Source: Endozoicomonas_A sp049275935
Lineage (GTDB): Bacteria > Pseudomonadota > Gammaproteobacteria > Pseudomonadales > Endozoicomonadaceae
Assembly: GCF_049275935.1 (NCBI RefSeq)
Contig: NZ_CP184830.1
Coordinates: 4,092,001-4,156,000 of the forward strand
Direction of reading: 5' to 3'
DNA: 64,000 bases
Positions 9,834-18,221 of this stretch are shown here, in pieces (the first letter of the stretch is position 1; each line of letters begins with the position of its first letter). Both the position numbers and the translations under genes were made by a program. Below the pieces are notes generated by a model that saw nothing but the letters and a program-made list of their open reading frames with translations, did not search any database and had not been told where the DNA came from.

Positions 9834-11258
9834 ATGCTGAGAAGTTTCTACTGGCACGATTACGAAACCTTTGGCACCGATCCCGCGACGGATTGGCCTT
9901 GCCAGTTCGCGGGTATCAGAACTGATGCCGAGTTGAATGAAATCGGGGAGCCTCTCAATATCTTCTGCAAGCTACCCCCAGATCATCTGGCTCATCCCAT
10001 GGCCTGTCTGGTCACCGGTTTGACACCTCAGGTTGTCAACGAAAGAGGGGTGGCTGAGCCGGAGTTTATTCGTCGGATTCATGCCGAGCTGGTGGAGCCC
10101 GGAACCTGTGCCGCAGGTTACAACTCGATTCGCTTTGATGATGAAGTGACTCGTAACAGCCTTTATCGAAACTTTTATGATCCCTATGCCAGGGAGTGGC
10201 AGAACGGAAACAGTCGCTGGGATCTCATTGATCTGGTGAGGCTGACCGCTGCTCTGAGGCCCGAAGGTATTGTCTGGCCCAAAAGAGAAGATGGTTTTAA
10301 CAGTTACAGGCTGGAAGAACTGACCCAGGCAAACGGGATTGATCATGGCGATGCTCATGATGCTTTGTCTGATGTGAGAGCCACCATAGCGATGGCACGT
10401 CTGATACGTGACCGACAACCTCGAGTCTTCAACTTTATCTTGAACCTTCGCAATAAGAGAGACGTTTCCCGGCAGTTGAATCTGATGAAAAAAGAGGCTG
10501 TTGTCCATGTCTCAGGTATGTTTGGTGCTCAGAGGCACTGTCTTGCTATCGTGATGCCTGTTGCCATACATCCCGTTAATCGCAATGGGGTGGTCGTTTA
10601 CGACTTGTCTGTTGACCCTGAAGTTCTGATGGACCTGTCGGTGGAAGAGTTACAGGCGCGATTATTCTCACCTGCCAGAGAAGGGCAGGAAAGGATTGCT
10701 CTGAAAGTGGTGCATATCAATAAATGCCCGGTGGTAGCTCCCTTGAAGGTACTCAGGCCAGAGGACCAGCAGCGACTGGGGATAGATCTGAATGCGTGCT
10801 CAAGGAACAGGGAATGGCTGCTGCAACATCCACAAGTGATGCAGAAGGTTCAGCAGGTATTTGACTCTGCGCCAGAAAACACTTCCAGCGATCCGGATCA
10901 GATGCTCTATACCGGTGGTTTTTTCTCTGATGAAGATAAAGAGCGAATGCAGGTGATCAGATCTTCAGAGCCCTATTCTCTGGCCAGACTGGGCTTTTCT
11001 TTCGATGATGCGCGATTGGATGATATGTTGTTTCGTTACCGGGCACGACATTATCCAGAGACACTGGATGTCGAGGAGTTGGAAACCTGGGAATCTTATC
11101 GAAAGCTGAGACTGTCTGAGGGTGACGACCGGATTCTCGGCTTTGGCTCATTCTGGCAGGCTATGGATGAAGCACAGGGGATGGCTTCCGTCGCACAGCA
11201 GGCTCTGCTTGATGAGCTGGCCGGTTACGTCAGGGGGCTGGAATCATCTGTGAGTTGA
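9834..11258 (+). CDS. sbcB: Exodeoxyribonuclease I
   Basis: A 474-residue protein, essentially the length of E. coli ExoI. It degrades single-stranded DNA 3' to 5' and acts in recombination and mismatch repair. The DEDD-type exonuclease domain opens with the metal-binding FYWHDYETFGTDP segment. It continues with AGYNSIRFDDE and the HDALSDVRATIAMA segment that supplies the later acidic and His residues; SH3-like and helical C-terminal domains follow. The ATG at 9834 is chosen over an upstream TTG because GGCAGGAG sits just before it, overlapping the end of yigZ. The next gene is convergent and only 6 bases away. Confidence 0.95.
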   Translation: MLRSFYWHDYETFGTDPATDWPCQFAGIRTDAELNEIGEPLNIFCKLPPDHLAHPMACLVTGLTPQVVNERGVAEPEFIRRIHAELVEPGTCAAGYNSIRFDDEVTRNSLYRNFYDPYAREWQNGNSRWDLIDLVRLTAALRPEGIVWPKREDGFNSYRLEELTQANGIDHGDAHDALSDVRATIAMARLIRDRQPRVFNFILNLRNKRDVSRQLNLMKKEAVVHVSGMFGAQRHCLAIVMPVAIHPVNRNGVVVYDLSVDPEVLMDLSVEELQARLFSPAREGQERIALKVVHINKCPVVAPLKVLRPEDQQRLGIDLNACSRNREWLLQHPQVMQKVQQVFDSAPENTSSDPDQMLYTGGFFSDEDKERMQVIRSSEPYSLARLGFSFDDARLDDMLFRYRARHYPETLDVEELETWESYRKLRLSEGDDRILGFGSFWQAMDEAQGMASVAQQALLDELAGYVRGLESSVS

Positions 11259-11264
11259 AATGAA

Positions 11265-11771
11265 TCAAACCGCAGCAGCACCCCCTCCGCCGATCACCTG
11301 GTTAAAGTGTTCAGCCAGTCGGCCATAAATAACGGGCTTTTCGATGTAGTCGACTGCGCCTGCCTTGATGGCCGCGACGGCAGTGTGGACATCGTTATGG
11401 TGTCCAAGAACGATCACAGGAATATCATATTCAGCTTCGTTCAGGGTCTCCAACAGCTGTATAGCTTCTTTACTTTCTTTTTCATTCTCAGCAATGATGC
11501 AGTCAGGCTTTATGGCCTGCATCGCCATCAACAGTTCACTGCTGTTGCTGAAACATTCGAGTAGCATAGACTTCTCATCACACAGGCTGCGGATGGTGTC
11601 GGTAACATTTGTATCCTGTTCCAGAAGATACACAGTAGCTTTTGTTGCCAAGCTCATAGGGGCAGCCTTGATGGTCAATTCAATAACAATACTTGTGTCT
11701 TTTGCCGAGCCGCCAGCCTCTGCAGGGTAATCGGGTATCCTGCCAGAAAATGGGAACTCTGTTGTACTCAT
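11265..11771 (-). CDS. Degenerate single-domain response-regulator receiver
   Basis: 168 residues, or 130 if translation begins at the internal ATG at 11657. That ATG has AAGG about 8 bases upstream and matches the true start of the fold. The sequence follows the receiver fold (VYLLEQD at strand 1, PVIVLGHH at strand 4, GAVDYIEKP at strand 5 with the conserved Lys). The acidic pocket is eroded, and the expected phosphoacceptor Asp at strand 3 reads CIIAENE. It therefore looks like a pseudo-receiver that may work without phosphorylation. It has no output domain. It resembles the receiver of the FixJ-type regulator encoded 450 bases upstream on the same strand, suggesting duplication or partnership. 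The protein ends in a Gly/Ala-rich tail. Confidence 0.65.
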   Translation of the reverse strand: MSTTEFPFSGRIPDYPAEAGGSAKDTSIVIELTIKAAPMSLATKATVYLLEQDTNVTDTIRSLCDEKSMLLECFSNSSELLMAMQAIKPDCIIAENEKESKEAIQLLETLNEAEYDIPVIVLGHHNDVHTAVAAIKAGAVDYIEKPVIYGRLAEHFNQVIGGGGAAAV

Positions 11772-12221
11772 GCTCTGAAAGAATGACCTGCTCTCTTAAC
11801 ACAGGGCATCTACATCCAGCAGAGCGTTATCTGCAATGAAAGAAAAACTTTAGTTGCAATAAAGTAGATGATTTTTCTGAAATGATCGATTTTTTTATTA
11901 ATAAAGTATTCAGTTACCGCTTGGTAGCCAAAAATAGTCCCAAAAATAGTCTCGTTCATTTAAGAAAAATCGACTTCTGCCCTCAGCTCTCTCATAGCGT
12001 ATTAGGAGTTTAGGATTAGTCTCAGAATTGCTGAATGGAGGGATGTACTAGACGTTGTACGGGGACTACTTAAAAGGTGGCGCAAGGCTTCGCAGGGAAT
12101 CCAGAGATAATTGTGAGGAGCAGGGCTGGCGTGTTATGGACTGACAAGACTGTGTGCTGACCACTACCAGGGAGAGATTAATGAACCGGGGCGTCATTCA
12201 TAAAGGCACCCCGGATAGAGA
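11772..12221. other. 450-base intergenic region between two regulator genes
   Basis: No convincing gene. It contains an AT-rich stretch (about 11840-11960) with a direct repeat AAAAATAGTC at 11930-11939 and 11942-11951. At 12049-12064 GTAC half-sites flank an 8-base spacer (GTAC, TAGACGTT, GTAC). The region most probably holds the promoter of the minus-strand pseudo-receiver gene and, at its right end, the terminator hairpin of the FixJ-type gene. Confidence 0.4.
12187..12214 (-). terminator. Terminator-like hairpin after FixJ-type gene
   Basis: The arms CCGGGG and CCCCGG, extended by partial pairing, form a GC-rich stem directly 3' of the minus-strand regulator. There is no clear U tract, so termination is plausible but not certain. 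Confidence 0.45.
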
Positions 12222-12875
12222 TCAGACCTTGAAGTAAAATTCACCTTCCAGGTGCTCTTTAACCTGCATAACCTGGCGAACCAGATGGGCCAGGGATTTG
12301 GTGCCCATTTTTTCCATCACACGAGAGCGATGGATTTCTACCGTTCTCTGGCTCAGATTGATGTCAGCAGCGATCACCTTGTTCGCCTTACCTTCAACGA
12401 CATGGTGTAGAACTTCACGCTCACGGTCAGTCAGCGTAGAAAGACGACGAAGGATTTCTTTGTGCTCGAGCAGCTCACGACGTTGTTGCGCATCAAGTTT
12501 CAAGGCGTCATTAATCAGGTCCAGAAGCTCCTGATCGCGGAACGGTTTCTGGATAAAGTTCATTGCACCATCCTTGATAGCCTGAACGGCCATAGGTACA
12601 TCGCCGTGTCCGGTAATAAAAATGATAGGCAGAATGCAGTGCATTTCGTTGAGTTTGCTCTGTAGCTCAAGCCCACTCATTCCCGGCATACGAATGTCCA
12701 GTACGATACATCCCGGACGGTTTTCATCGTAGACTTCCAGAAATTCGGCTGGGGAAAAGAAAGCTTCTACTGTCTGTCCAACAGATTTCATCAGCATTTT
12801 CAGCGAATCACGAACAGCCTCGTCATCGTCGATGATGAAAACGGTGGGCTCCTGCTTCATATCCTGTTGCTGCAT
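12222..12875 (-). CDS. FixJ/NarL-type two-component response regulator
   Basis: 217 residues with a complete receiver and a LuxR/FixJ DNA-binding domain. The receiver has FIIDDDEAV (acidic pair), CIVLDIRMPG (phosphoacceptor Asp), FITGHGDV and IQKPF (conserved Lys). The LuxR-type helix-turn-helix starts at LTDREREVLHHVVEG and continues through NKVIAADINLSQRTVEIHRSRVMEKM. The domain order and length are those of FixJ, StyR and TodT. No cognate histidine kinase is encoded nearby, so the signal is unknown. The start is supported by GGAG about 6 bases upstream. Regulation of aspA or of the pseudo-receiver is possible from position only. Confidence 0.88.
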   Translation of the reverse strand: MQQQDMKQEPTVFIIDDDEAVRDSLKMLMKSVGQTVEAFFSPAEFLEVYDENRPGCIVLDIRMPGMSGLELQSKLNEMHCILPIIFITGHGDVPMAVQAIKDGAMNFIQKPFRDQELLDLINDALKLDAQQRRELLEHKEILRRLSTLTDREREVLHHVVEGKANKVIAADINLSQRTVEIHRSRVMEKMGTKSLAHLVRQVMQVKEHLEGEFYFKV

Positions 12876-13430
12876 AACGACTCCACTGTAACTGTATAAA
12901 AGTTGCCGTAAACGGATTTAATAATCAAACGCCGTCAGGCCGGAGAAAATTTGCGAAGGTAGAACCACGTCATTCATTTTTTTACATGCTTAACGGCTGT
13001 GGAATTCGATCTCAGTGTAGCAGAGGTTTGTAACAATGCACTGAAGTAACAACACCTCGAAGTAGCTATGCTCCGCGCAGGCTGTTTCTTGTAACGCCTG
13101 TTGTCTCTTTTACAACTTACACTGAGTGGGCTGTTCTGCCTGGATTTTGCTGGACAGCTTTTTGCAAACTACAACCCAGTATACTGAGCTTGGTTATTCG
13201 ATGTCCGATATTTCCAAGTCGTAATTACGTTTGAATGGTCCAGATAATTTCGCTTTCTACTGGTCGCCTAACGGAATGCGCAATGTTAATGAAAAAATTA
13301 TACATTCCAAGTGGTATAACTACTGTAAATGTTTATTAAATGTGGGTAAGTAAGCAGAAGGGCAGGTTTTGGGCGGTAAAATCCTTGTTGGTCTTGATTT
13401 TTCAACGGATTCCGGGGACAAAGGGCTGAT
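12876..13430. other. Intergenic region without a visible gene
   Basis: About 550 bases between the FixJ-type regulator and the aspA terminator. I see no supported coding region or RNA gene. It should contain the regulator promoter near 12890-13000. The region 13260-13350 is AT-rich. Confidence 0.4.
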
Positions 13431-13431
13431 A

Positions 13432-13462
13432 AAGGAACCGCACCTGCAATAGCGCGGTTCTT
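13432..13462 (-). terminator. Terminator-like hairpin downstream of aspA
   Basis: AAGGAACCGC and GCGGTTCTT pair to form a stem with a loop of about 12 bases, 40 bases beyond the aspA stop on the minus strand. The U tract in that direction is weak. Confidence 0.5.
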
Positions 13463-13501
13463 CATACACCGGATGTCACTATATACGACTGATTTTAACG
13501 A

Positions 13502-14938
13502 TCAGTGTACCTTATTGCTCAGGTCCAGTGGCGCGATCATGTTTTCTGGCTTGAGAATTTCCGCCAGTTGCTCGTCCGTCAGCAAGCCTTCTTCCTTAAC
13601 CAGATCTACTACACGACGACCGGTCTTCAAGGCAGTTTTGGCAATGCGGCTGGAATTTTCGTAACCCAGGTATGGGTTCAGAGCGGTTACCAGGCCAACA
13701 GAGTTGTAGACATAATCCATACAGACGTCCCTGTTAGCTGTAATGCCTTTAACGCAGCGATCAGACAGCATGAACATACCGTTGGTGAGCTGCTGGATGG
13801 ATTCCAGAATCTTGTAAACCAGTACCGGCTCAGCGTAGTTAAGCTGCAGCTGGGCTGCTTCTGAAGCCATGGTAACGACCAGATCGTTTCCGATAACGTG
13901 GAAAGCGATCTGGCTCATGGCCTCAGGAATAACCGGGTTAACTTTGCCCGGCATGATGGAGGAACCTGGCTGCATTTCAGGCAGATTGATGTCATTAAAG
14001 CCACACAGAGGACCGGAAGAGAGCAGACGCAGGTCATTACTCATCTTGGACAGCTTGACGGCCATTCGTTTCAGGGCGCTGGAGAAGATAACAAAAGCGC
14101 CCATGTCGGAGGTGGCTTCCACCAGGTCACCCGCCAGGATCATATTCTGGCCGGAAATTTCAGACAGGTATTTAACCGCCAGGGGTGCGTAACGGCTGTC
14201 TGCAGTGATACCCGTTCCGATGGCAGTACCGCCCAGGTTGACTTCGCACAGTAGCTTGGCCATATCCTTGATACGGTCGATGTCTTCACCAATGGTGGTT
14301 GAGAAAGCACGGAATTCCTGACCCAGAGTCATAGGTACAGCATCCTGCAGCTGGGTACGACCCATTTTCAGTACGTCTTTGAACTCTTCAGCTTTAACAT
14401 CACAGGCATTCTTCAGGCTCTTGGCGGCTACAACCAGTTCGTTGTGTTTCAACACCATGGACAGACGCATAGCCGTTGGATAAACGTCATTGGTAGACTG
14501 TGCCATGTTAACGTGTGTGTTTGGGTGCAGGTGCTCATATTGACCACGACGGTAACCCATCAGCTCCAGTGCGCGGTTGGCAATCACTTCGTTGGCATTC
14601 ATATTGGTGGAGGTTCCGGCCCCGCCCTGAATCATGTCAACGGTGAACTGGTCATGTAGTTTTCCGGCAATAATTTCGTCACAGGCGTCTGCAATGGCAT
14701 CGGCCTTGGCTGTATCCAGCATTCCCAGATCGCGGTTAGCCAGTGCACAGGCTTTCTTGACCATGGCCAGGGCTTTCGGAATGTTTGAGAAGTGGTTCAG
14801 TGTGACACCGGAAATGTTGAAGTTTTCCAGGGCTCGCTGAGTCTGGATGCCATAGTAAGCCTCTTGGGGTACAGGGGCTTCACCCAGCAGATCATGCTCG
14901 ATGCGGTATTCGTTCAGATCAGTATTATCCAGTGCCAT
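13502..14938 (-). CDS. aspA: Aspartate ammonia-lyase (aspartase)
   Basis: 478 residues from the chosen ATG at 14938, identical in length to E. coli AspA; a longer reading to 15001 adds 21 unconserved residues. It converts L-aspartate to fumarate and ammonia in the cytoplasm. The fumarase/aspartase superfamily signature GSSIMPGKVNPV is present. So are the substrate-binding GAGTSTNMNANEV and HPNTHVNMAQSTNDV segments, and the aspartase-like TGITADSRY segment separates it from class II fumarase. It has its own terminator and a long upstream region, so it is monocistronic. Its product fumarate could serve anaerobic respiration, but no regulatory site was identified with confidence. Confidence 0.95.
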   Translation of the reverse strand: MALDNTDLNEYRIEHDLLGEAPVPQEAYYGIQTQRALENFNISGVTLNHFSNIPKALAMVKKACALANRDLGMLDTAKADAIADACDEIIAGKLHDQFTVDMIQGGAGTSTNMNANEVIANRALELMGYRRGQYEHLHPNTHVNMAQSTNDVYPTAMRLSMVLKHNELVVAAKSLKNACDVKAEEFKDVLKMGRTQLQDAVPMTLGQEFRAFSTTIGEDIDRIKDMAKLLCEVNLGGTAIGTGITADSRYAPLAVKYLSEISGQNMILAGDLVEATSDMGAFVIFSSALKRMAVKLSKMSNDLRLLSSGPLCGFNDINLPEMQPGSSIMPGKVNPVIPEAMSQIAFHVIGNDLVVTMASEAAQLQLNYAEPVLVYKILESIQQLTNGMFMLSDRCVKGITANRDVCMDYVYNSVGLVTALNPYLGYENSSRIAKTALKTGRRVVDLVKEEGLLTDEQLAEILKPENMIAPLDLSNKVH

Positions 14939-15331
14939 TGATGTATCACCACTAATAAGGAATATCGGCAACAAGAGATGGGGAGTCTGGTTAAGTGCCA
15001 CCTCAAAATATCAGGGTTAGTCTGTTCCTGCTTAGAGCTTCCGGCAATATGAAATTCTACCTATCAAACTATTACAAATGTCATCATTCAGGGTGTGAAT
15101 AGCTACCGATGACAGGTTACAGGTTCTGCCTTTGGCTATTCTTCTAATAGGATGTCAAAGGCTTATTGTTAATGCTACTAAATCAAATTCCAGGTCTGTT
15201 CTCTAACCCCAGACATGAATGGACACAGATTCGCTCCCGATATGATCAGACAACCCCTGTGGCGGTGCTCAGGGATTTACTGATTCTTTCTTCACTTCCC
15301 GGAATTTATCACTGACTGAGGAATCATAGCT
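14939..15331. other. Divergent promoter region, aspA / SopB-like gene
   Basis: 393 bases between two divergent starts. No gene is visible. It must hold both promoters; I could not pick a clear consensus -10/-35 pair for either. Confidence 0.45.
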
Positions 15332-17659
15332 ATGGATGGCAGCAAACTTCCAGCGGGCTTCCAGCCCACATCGGTTAGCCCTCAAGCGGCAACTCCGGAT
15401 ATCGGGGAAATGCAGGAGGCGAGGCACAGCAGCCGCCAGAACAGGTTCATCAAAGCCATTAAGAATGTTCTGAAAAAGTTGCCGGGACGAGGTAACCGTG
15501 CACTTCGCAATATCCCCATAAAGCAGAGACAAATCACTGCATTCAGTCAGCCTGTGCCGAAGATGATGTCTGGCAATATTCGATCTCAGGCTCAGGCAAA
15601 CGATATTTTCAGAGAGGTTGAAGATGTCTTTGCCAAGGTAAAAATGGGGCAGGGTGACAGTCCTGAAGTTCAGAAGGCCTATCAGCAGGCCAGAAACCAA
15701 TTCGAAAATGCAGCTATTTCCGTAGCCAAAGATGTTCTCATTGAAGCCAGGCTTCAGTCTGATGGTGGTGAGCTTATTCTGGCAATGAAAGAGTTCATCG
15801 AGCAGCATGAGAAAAAGATTCATCAGGACTATGAACCCGTGACAGAAAAGATGGTAGAAAATCTGCGGGGACTTCCAGGTAAGCTCCTCAATGAATTATC
15901 TCTGAGGAATGTAGACAGGGAGGTTGCCAGAGAAGTGTTAGAGGTGCATCTGAATGAAAGCAGGGAGTCCCAGACCGTCTCAGATCACAACCAGATACCT
16001 CTATCAGATGCTGAAGTGGTCGTTCCCGGAAGTACTCACGATCACAAAGAGTTGTTCAAGTTACAGAAGCTGCAGTTTGATTCAGCCAGAGAAGTTCTGA
16101 AGAATGAATCACATTCGGCTCAGAGAGAGGGACGTACAGAGGATGTTGAACGCCTGACCAAGCTAGATCGTCAGCTATTGAATGAGTTGAGAAGACTCCA
16201 GCAAACCGTTCAGCTTAAGGGCGATGAACCTGTCAACAGGGAAGAGATGCGCAAGGCCAAAGAATCATATCCGAAAATTCTGCAGGACGCCCTGGTTTCG
16301 GCTGGCGTCGATAAGCAAACTGTGGCCAGAGATTTCGAAGAGGCTTTTATCGATCAGTTAAATTTTCGTCCCTGGAAAACGATAGAAAAATCTTTCTCTC
16401 AGGCTGGAGTTGAGTTTGCTTCCAGACAGCAACCTGCGGCTGAAATCAAAGTGCCAGAGTCCTTAAGGGGAGAGGTTTCCCGTCTCTATGAAACTGACTA
16501 TGCAGGGTATGGAGTCAGCGGTATCGATTCGACCAACACGTATCATGCTACTAACCTGAGTCGCAGTGATTTTTCTATTAATAACAGTAATGTCTACACA
16601 GGCATAAGACATGGCATTGCCGATCCTTATGGTGTTGACTGGGATCCCGATCTAAAGGCTGAAGGTGGAAAAGTCAAGGCCAGAGAAATCTTACTTTCGG
16701 CTCTGGCAACCCGGCCTGATATTTTTGAGCAAGCTCTGATAGCGTCACAGGGAGGGCCAGTCCCAACACTTGCTATGACATCCACTTCCATGGTCACGAC
16801 AGGCCTGGGTTCCGGAAAAGAGAGAAAAATGCAGAAAGCTCAGAATGAAGCTTTCAAATACTTTACTGACCCTGCTAAACAGCCTGTCACGATGGAACTT
16901 CCGGGAGCTGACGGACAGACCCGGACCATCAAACTTAATTTCAAACAGGCACGCTTTAATATTCCTGTGAACTGGGGAGGGGTTGGAAGCGCCTCTCTGG
17001 TAACAGGTGGAAGATCTTTCCAGAAAAAAATGAACGATCCGGCTATGGAAATGCTGGTAGGCAAGCTGGGCAAGGCCGACATCCCCGGCGGTATGGCTGC
17101 TGAATTTCTCAATGGCACTTCAAAGAAATGTGAGGAAATCAGGGCGCAGATCAGGGACGCCGAAGAAGTAGGCAACGGGGAAAAAGTGTCTGAACTGAAT
17201 GCCCGGCTGGACCAGTTAAACAGGGATGATCGATCAGTAAAGGATCTTACCACTCAGATTAAAGCAATCTATGAAAAAGGTAGCCATTATCACCATCATC
17301 ATGATGCCTATAAGCTGGCTACCAGAGTGGCCCTGTTGACTCACATGGTGGGTGCTGTGCCATTATCCAATTGCAATAGCGGCAAAGACAGAACCGGAAT
17401 GCTGGATGCCGAAATCAAGTTTCTGGCGGCCAGGATCAACCCGGAAACCGGAGAGGTACCCGAACCGGGACCTATTGTGGATCCTGCTGACAGAGCCTTA
17501 TTCCAGAAGATTCTTCAGGAGAGCGGAAATCTGGAAGTCCAGGAGCAGAACGTGGGTGTTCGCGGTTATAAAACAGAATGGGTCGATTCGATCAACGAGA
17601 GAGTGGGTGATCTTGCCATTCGCGAAGAAATCAGAGGGCTTTCCAAATCAGTGGATTAG
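15332..17659 (+). CDS. SopB/IpgD-type phosphoinositide phosphatase, putative secreted effector (copy 1)
   Basis: A 775-residue protein. Near its C-terminus it has the CX5R phosphatase loop CNSGKDRTG (Cys681, Arg687), which is CKSGKDRTG in Salmonella SopB and Shigella IpgD. About 130 residues earlier, NIPVNWGGVGSASL corresponds to the other conserved SopB motif. The segment SGNLEVQEQNVGVRGYK matches the family's C-terminal region. Members are delivered by type III secretion and hydrolyse inositol phosphates and phosphoinositides in host cells. Residues 1-500 are mostly helical and polar, suited to chaperone binding, secretion and membrane targeting. There is no Sec signal. The ATG has GAGGAA about 9 bases upstream. 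A divergent paralogue lies at 33766-36336. Secretion is inferred; no chaperone gene is adjacent. Confidence 0.8.
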   Translation: MDGSKLPAGFQPTSVSPQAATPDIGEMQEARHSSRQNRFIKAIKNVLKKLPGRGNRALRNIPIKQRQITAFSQPVPKMMSGNIRSQAQANDIFREVEDVFAKVKMGQGDSPEVQKAYQQARNQFENAAISVAKDVLIEARLQSDGGELILAMKEFIEQHEKKIHQDYEPVTEKMVENLRGLPGKLLNELSLRNVDREVAREVLEVHLNESRESQTVSDHNQIPLSDAEVVVPGSTHDHKELFKLQKLQFDSAREVLKNESHSAQREGRTEDVERLTKLDRQLLNELRRLQQTVQLKGDEPVNREEMRKAKESYPKILQDALVSAGVDKQTVARDFEEAFIDQLNFRPWKTIEKSFSQAGVEFASRQQPAAEIKVPESLRGEVSRLYETDYAGYGVSGIDSTNTYHATNLSRSDFSINNSNVYTGIRHGIADPYGVDWDPDLKAEGGKVKAREILLSALATRPDIFEQALIASQGGPVPTLAMTSTSMVTTGLGSGKERKMQKAQNEAFKYFTDPAKQPVTMELPGADGQTRTIKLNFKQARFNIPVNWGGVGSASLVTGGRSFQKKMNDPAMEMLVGKLGKADIPGGMAAEFLNGTSKKCEEIRAQIRDAEEVGNGEKVSELNARLDQLNRDDRSVKDLTTQIKAIYEKGSHYHHHHDAYKLATRVALLTHMVGAVPLSNCNSGKDRTGMLDAEIKFLAARINPETGEVPEPGPIVDPADRALFQKILQESGNLEVQEQNVGVRGYKTEWVDSINERVGDLAIREEIRGLSKSVD

Positions 17660-17733
17660 TGGGGAATTTTGTCGCCGTAGCACAGTCTAAACTGGACAGG
17701 AAACTGGAATTAAACCTAACAGGAGGCATATTT

Positions 17734-18204
17734 ATGAACAATAGGATCAAACAGGCAGGGACCGTCTTGCTGCTTTCTCTCTCTGTGGTTGGCTGTACGA
17801 CCGATCAGACAGGGACTACTTATTCTGCTTCTGAAGCTCGTCAAATGCAGACAGTCCGGTTTGGCACCGTTGCTGAATCCAGGCTGGTCAAACTCGAAGG
17901 CAGCCAGGGTGAGGTCGGCACTCTGGCAGGGGCAGCGGTGGGTGGTATCGCAGCTTCCAGTATTGGTGGTCAGCGCGAAAGTGCTATTGCAGCAGTGGCT
18001 GGAGCTGTTGCCGGTGGCGTTTTGGGCAATATGGCCGAGAAGAAAATTACCTCCAAGCAGGGTGTTGAACTAACAGTCAGACTGGATGACGGCTCTTATG
18101 TTTCTGTTGTTCAACAGGCTGATCCGGCCGTTAGCTTTGCTGCGGGCGATAAAGTAAAAATCCTTACCCAGGGCACTGCCAGCCGGGTTGTCAAGGTTCA
18201 GTGA
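17734..18204 (+). CDS. SlyB-like glycine-zipper outer-membrane lipoprotein
   Basis: 156 residues. The ATG at 17734 is fixed by AGGAGG at 17721-17726. A signal peptide ends in a lipobox (VVGC, lipidated Cys21). Residues about 70-115 form a glycine-zipper pair (AGAAVGGIAASSIGG, then AGAVAGGVLGNMAEKK) typical of the 2TM glycine-zipper family that includes SlyB and PcP. A small beta-rich C-terminal domain follows. SlyB-type lipoproteins stabilise the outer membrane under stress. The gene follows the SopB-like phosphatase by 74 bases with a separate strong ribosome-binding site, so it is probably an independent chromosomal gene rather than part of an effector unit. Confidence 0.85.
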   Translation: MNNRIKQAGTVLLLSLSVVGCTTDQTGTTYSASEARQMQTVRFGTVAESRLVKLEGSQGEVGTLAGAAVGGIAASSIGGQRESAIAAVAGAVAGGVLGNMAEKKITSKQGVELTVRLDDGSYVSVVQQADPAVSFAAGDKVKILTQGTASRVVKVQ

Positions 18205-18221
18205 GAAAAAGGCGGATCGGC

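Noticed and set aside
12181..12237. An 18-codon ORF with a good ribosome-binding site (GGGAGA)
   Set aside because: It overlaps the terminator hairpin and the 3' end of the FixJ-type gene on the other strand; no evidence beyond the start context.
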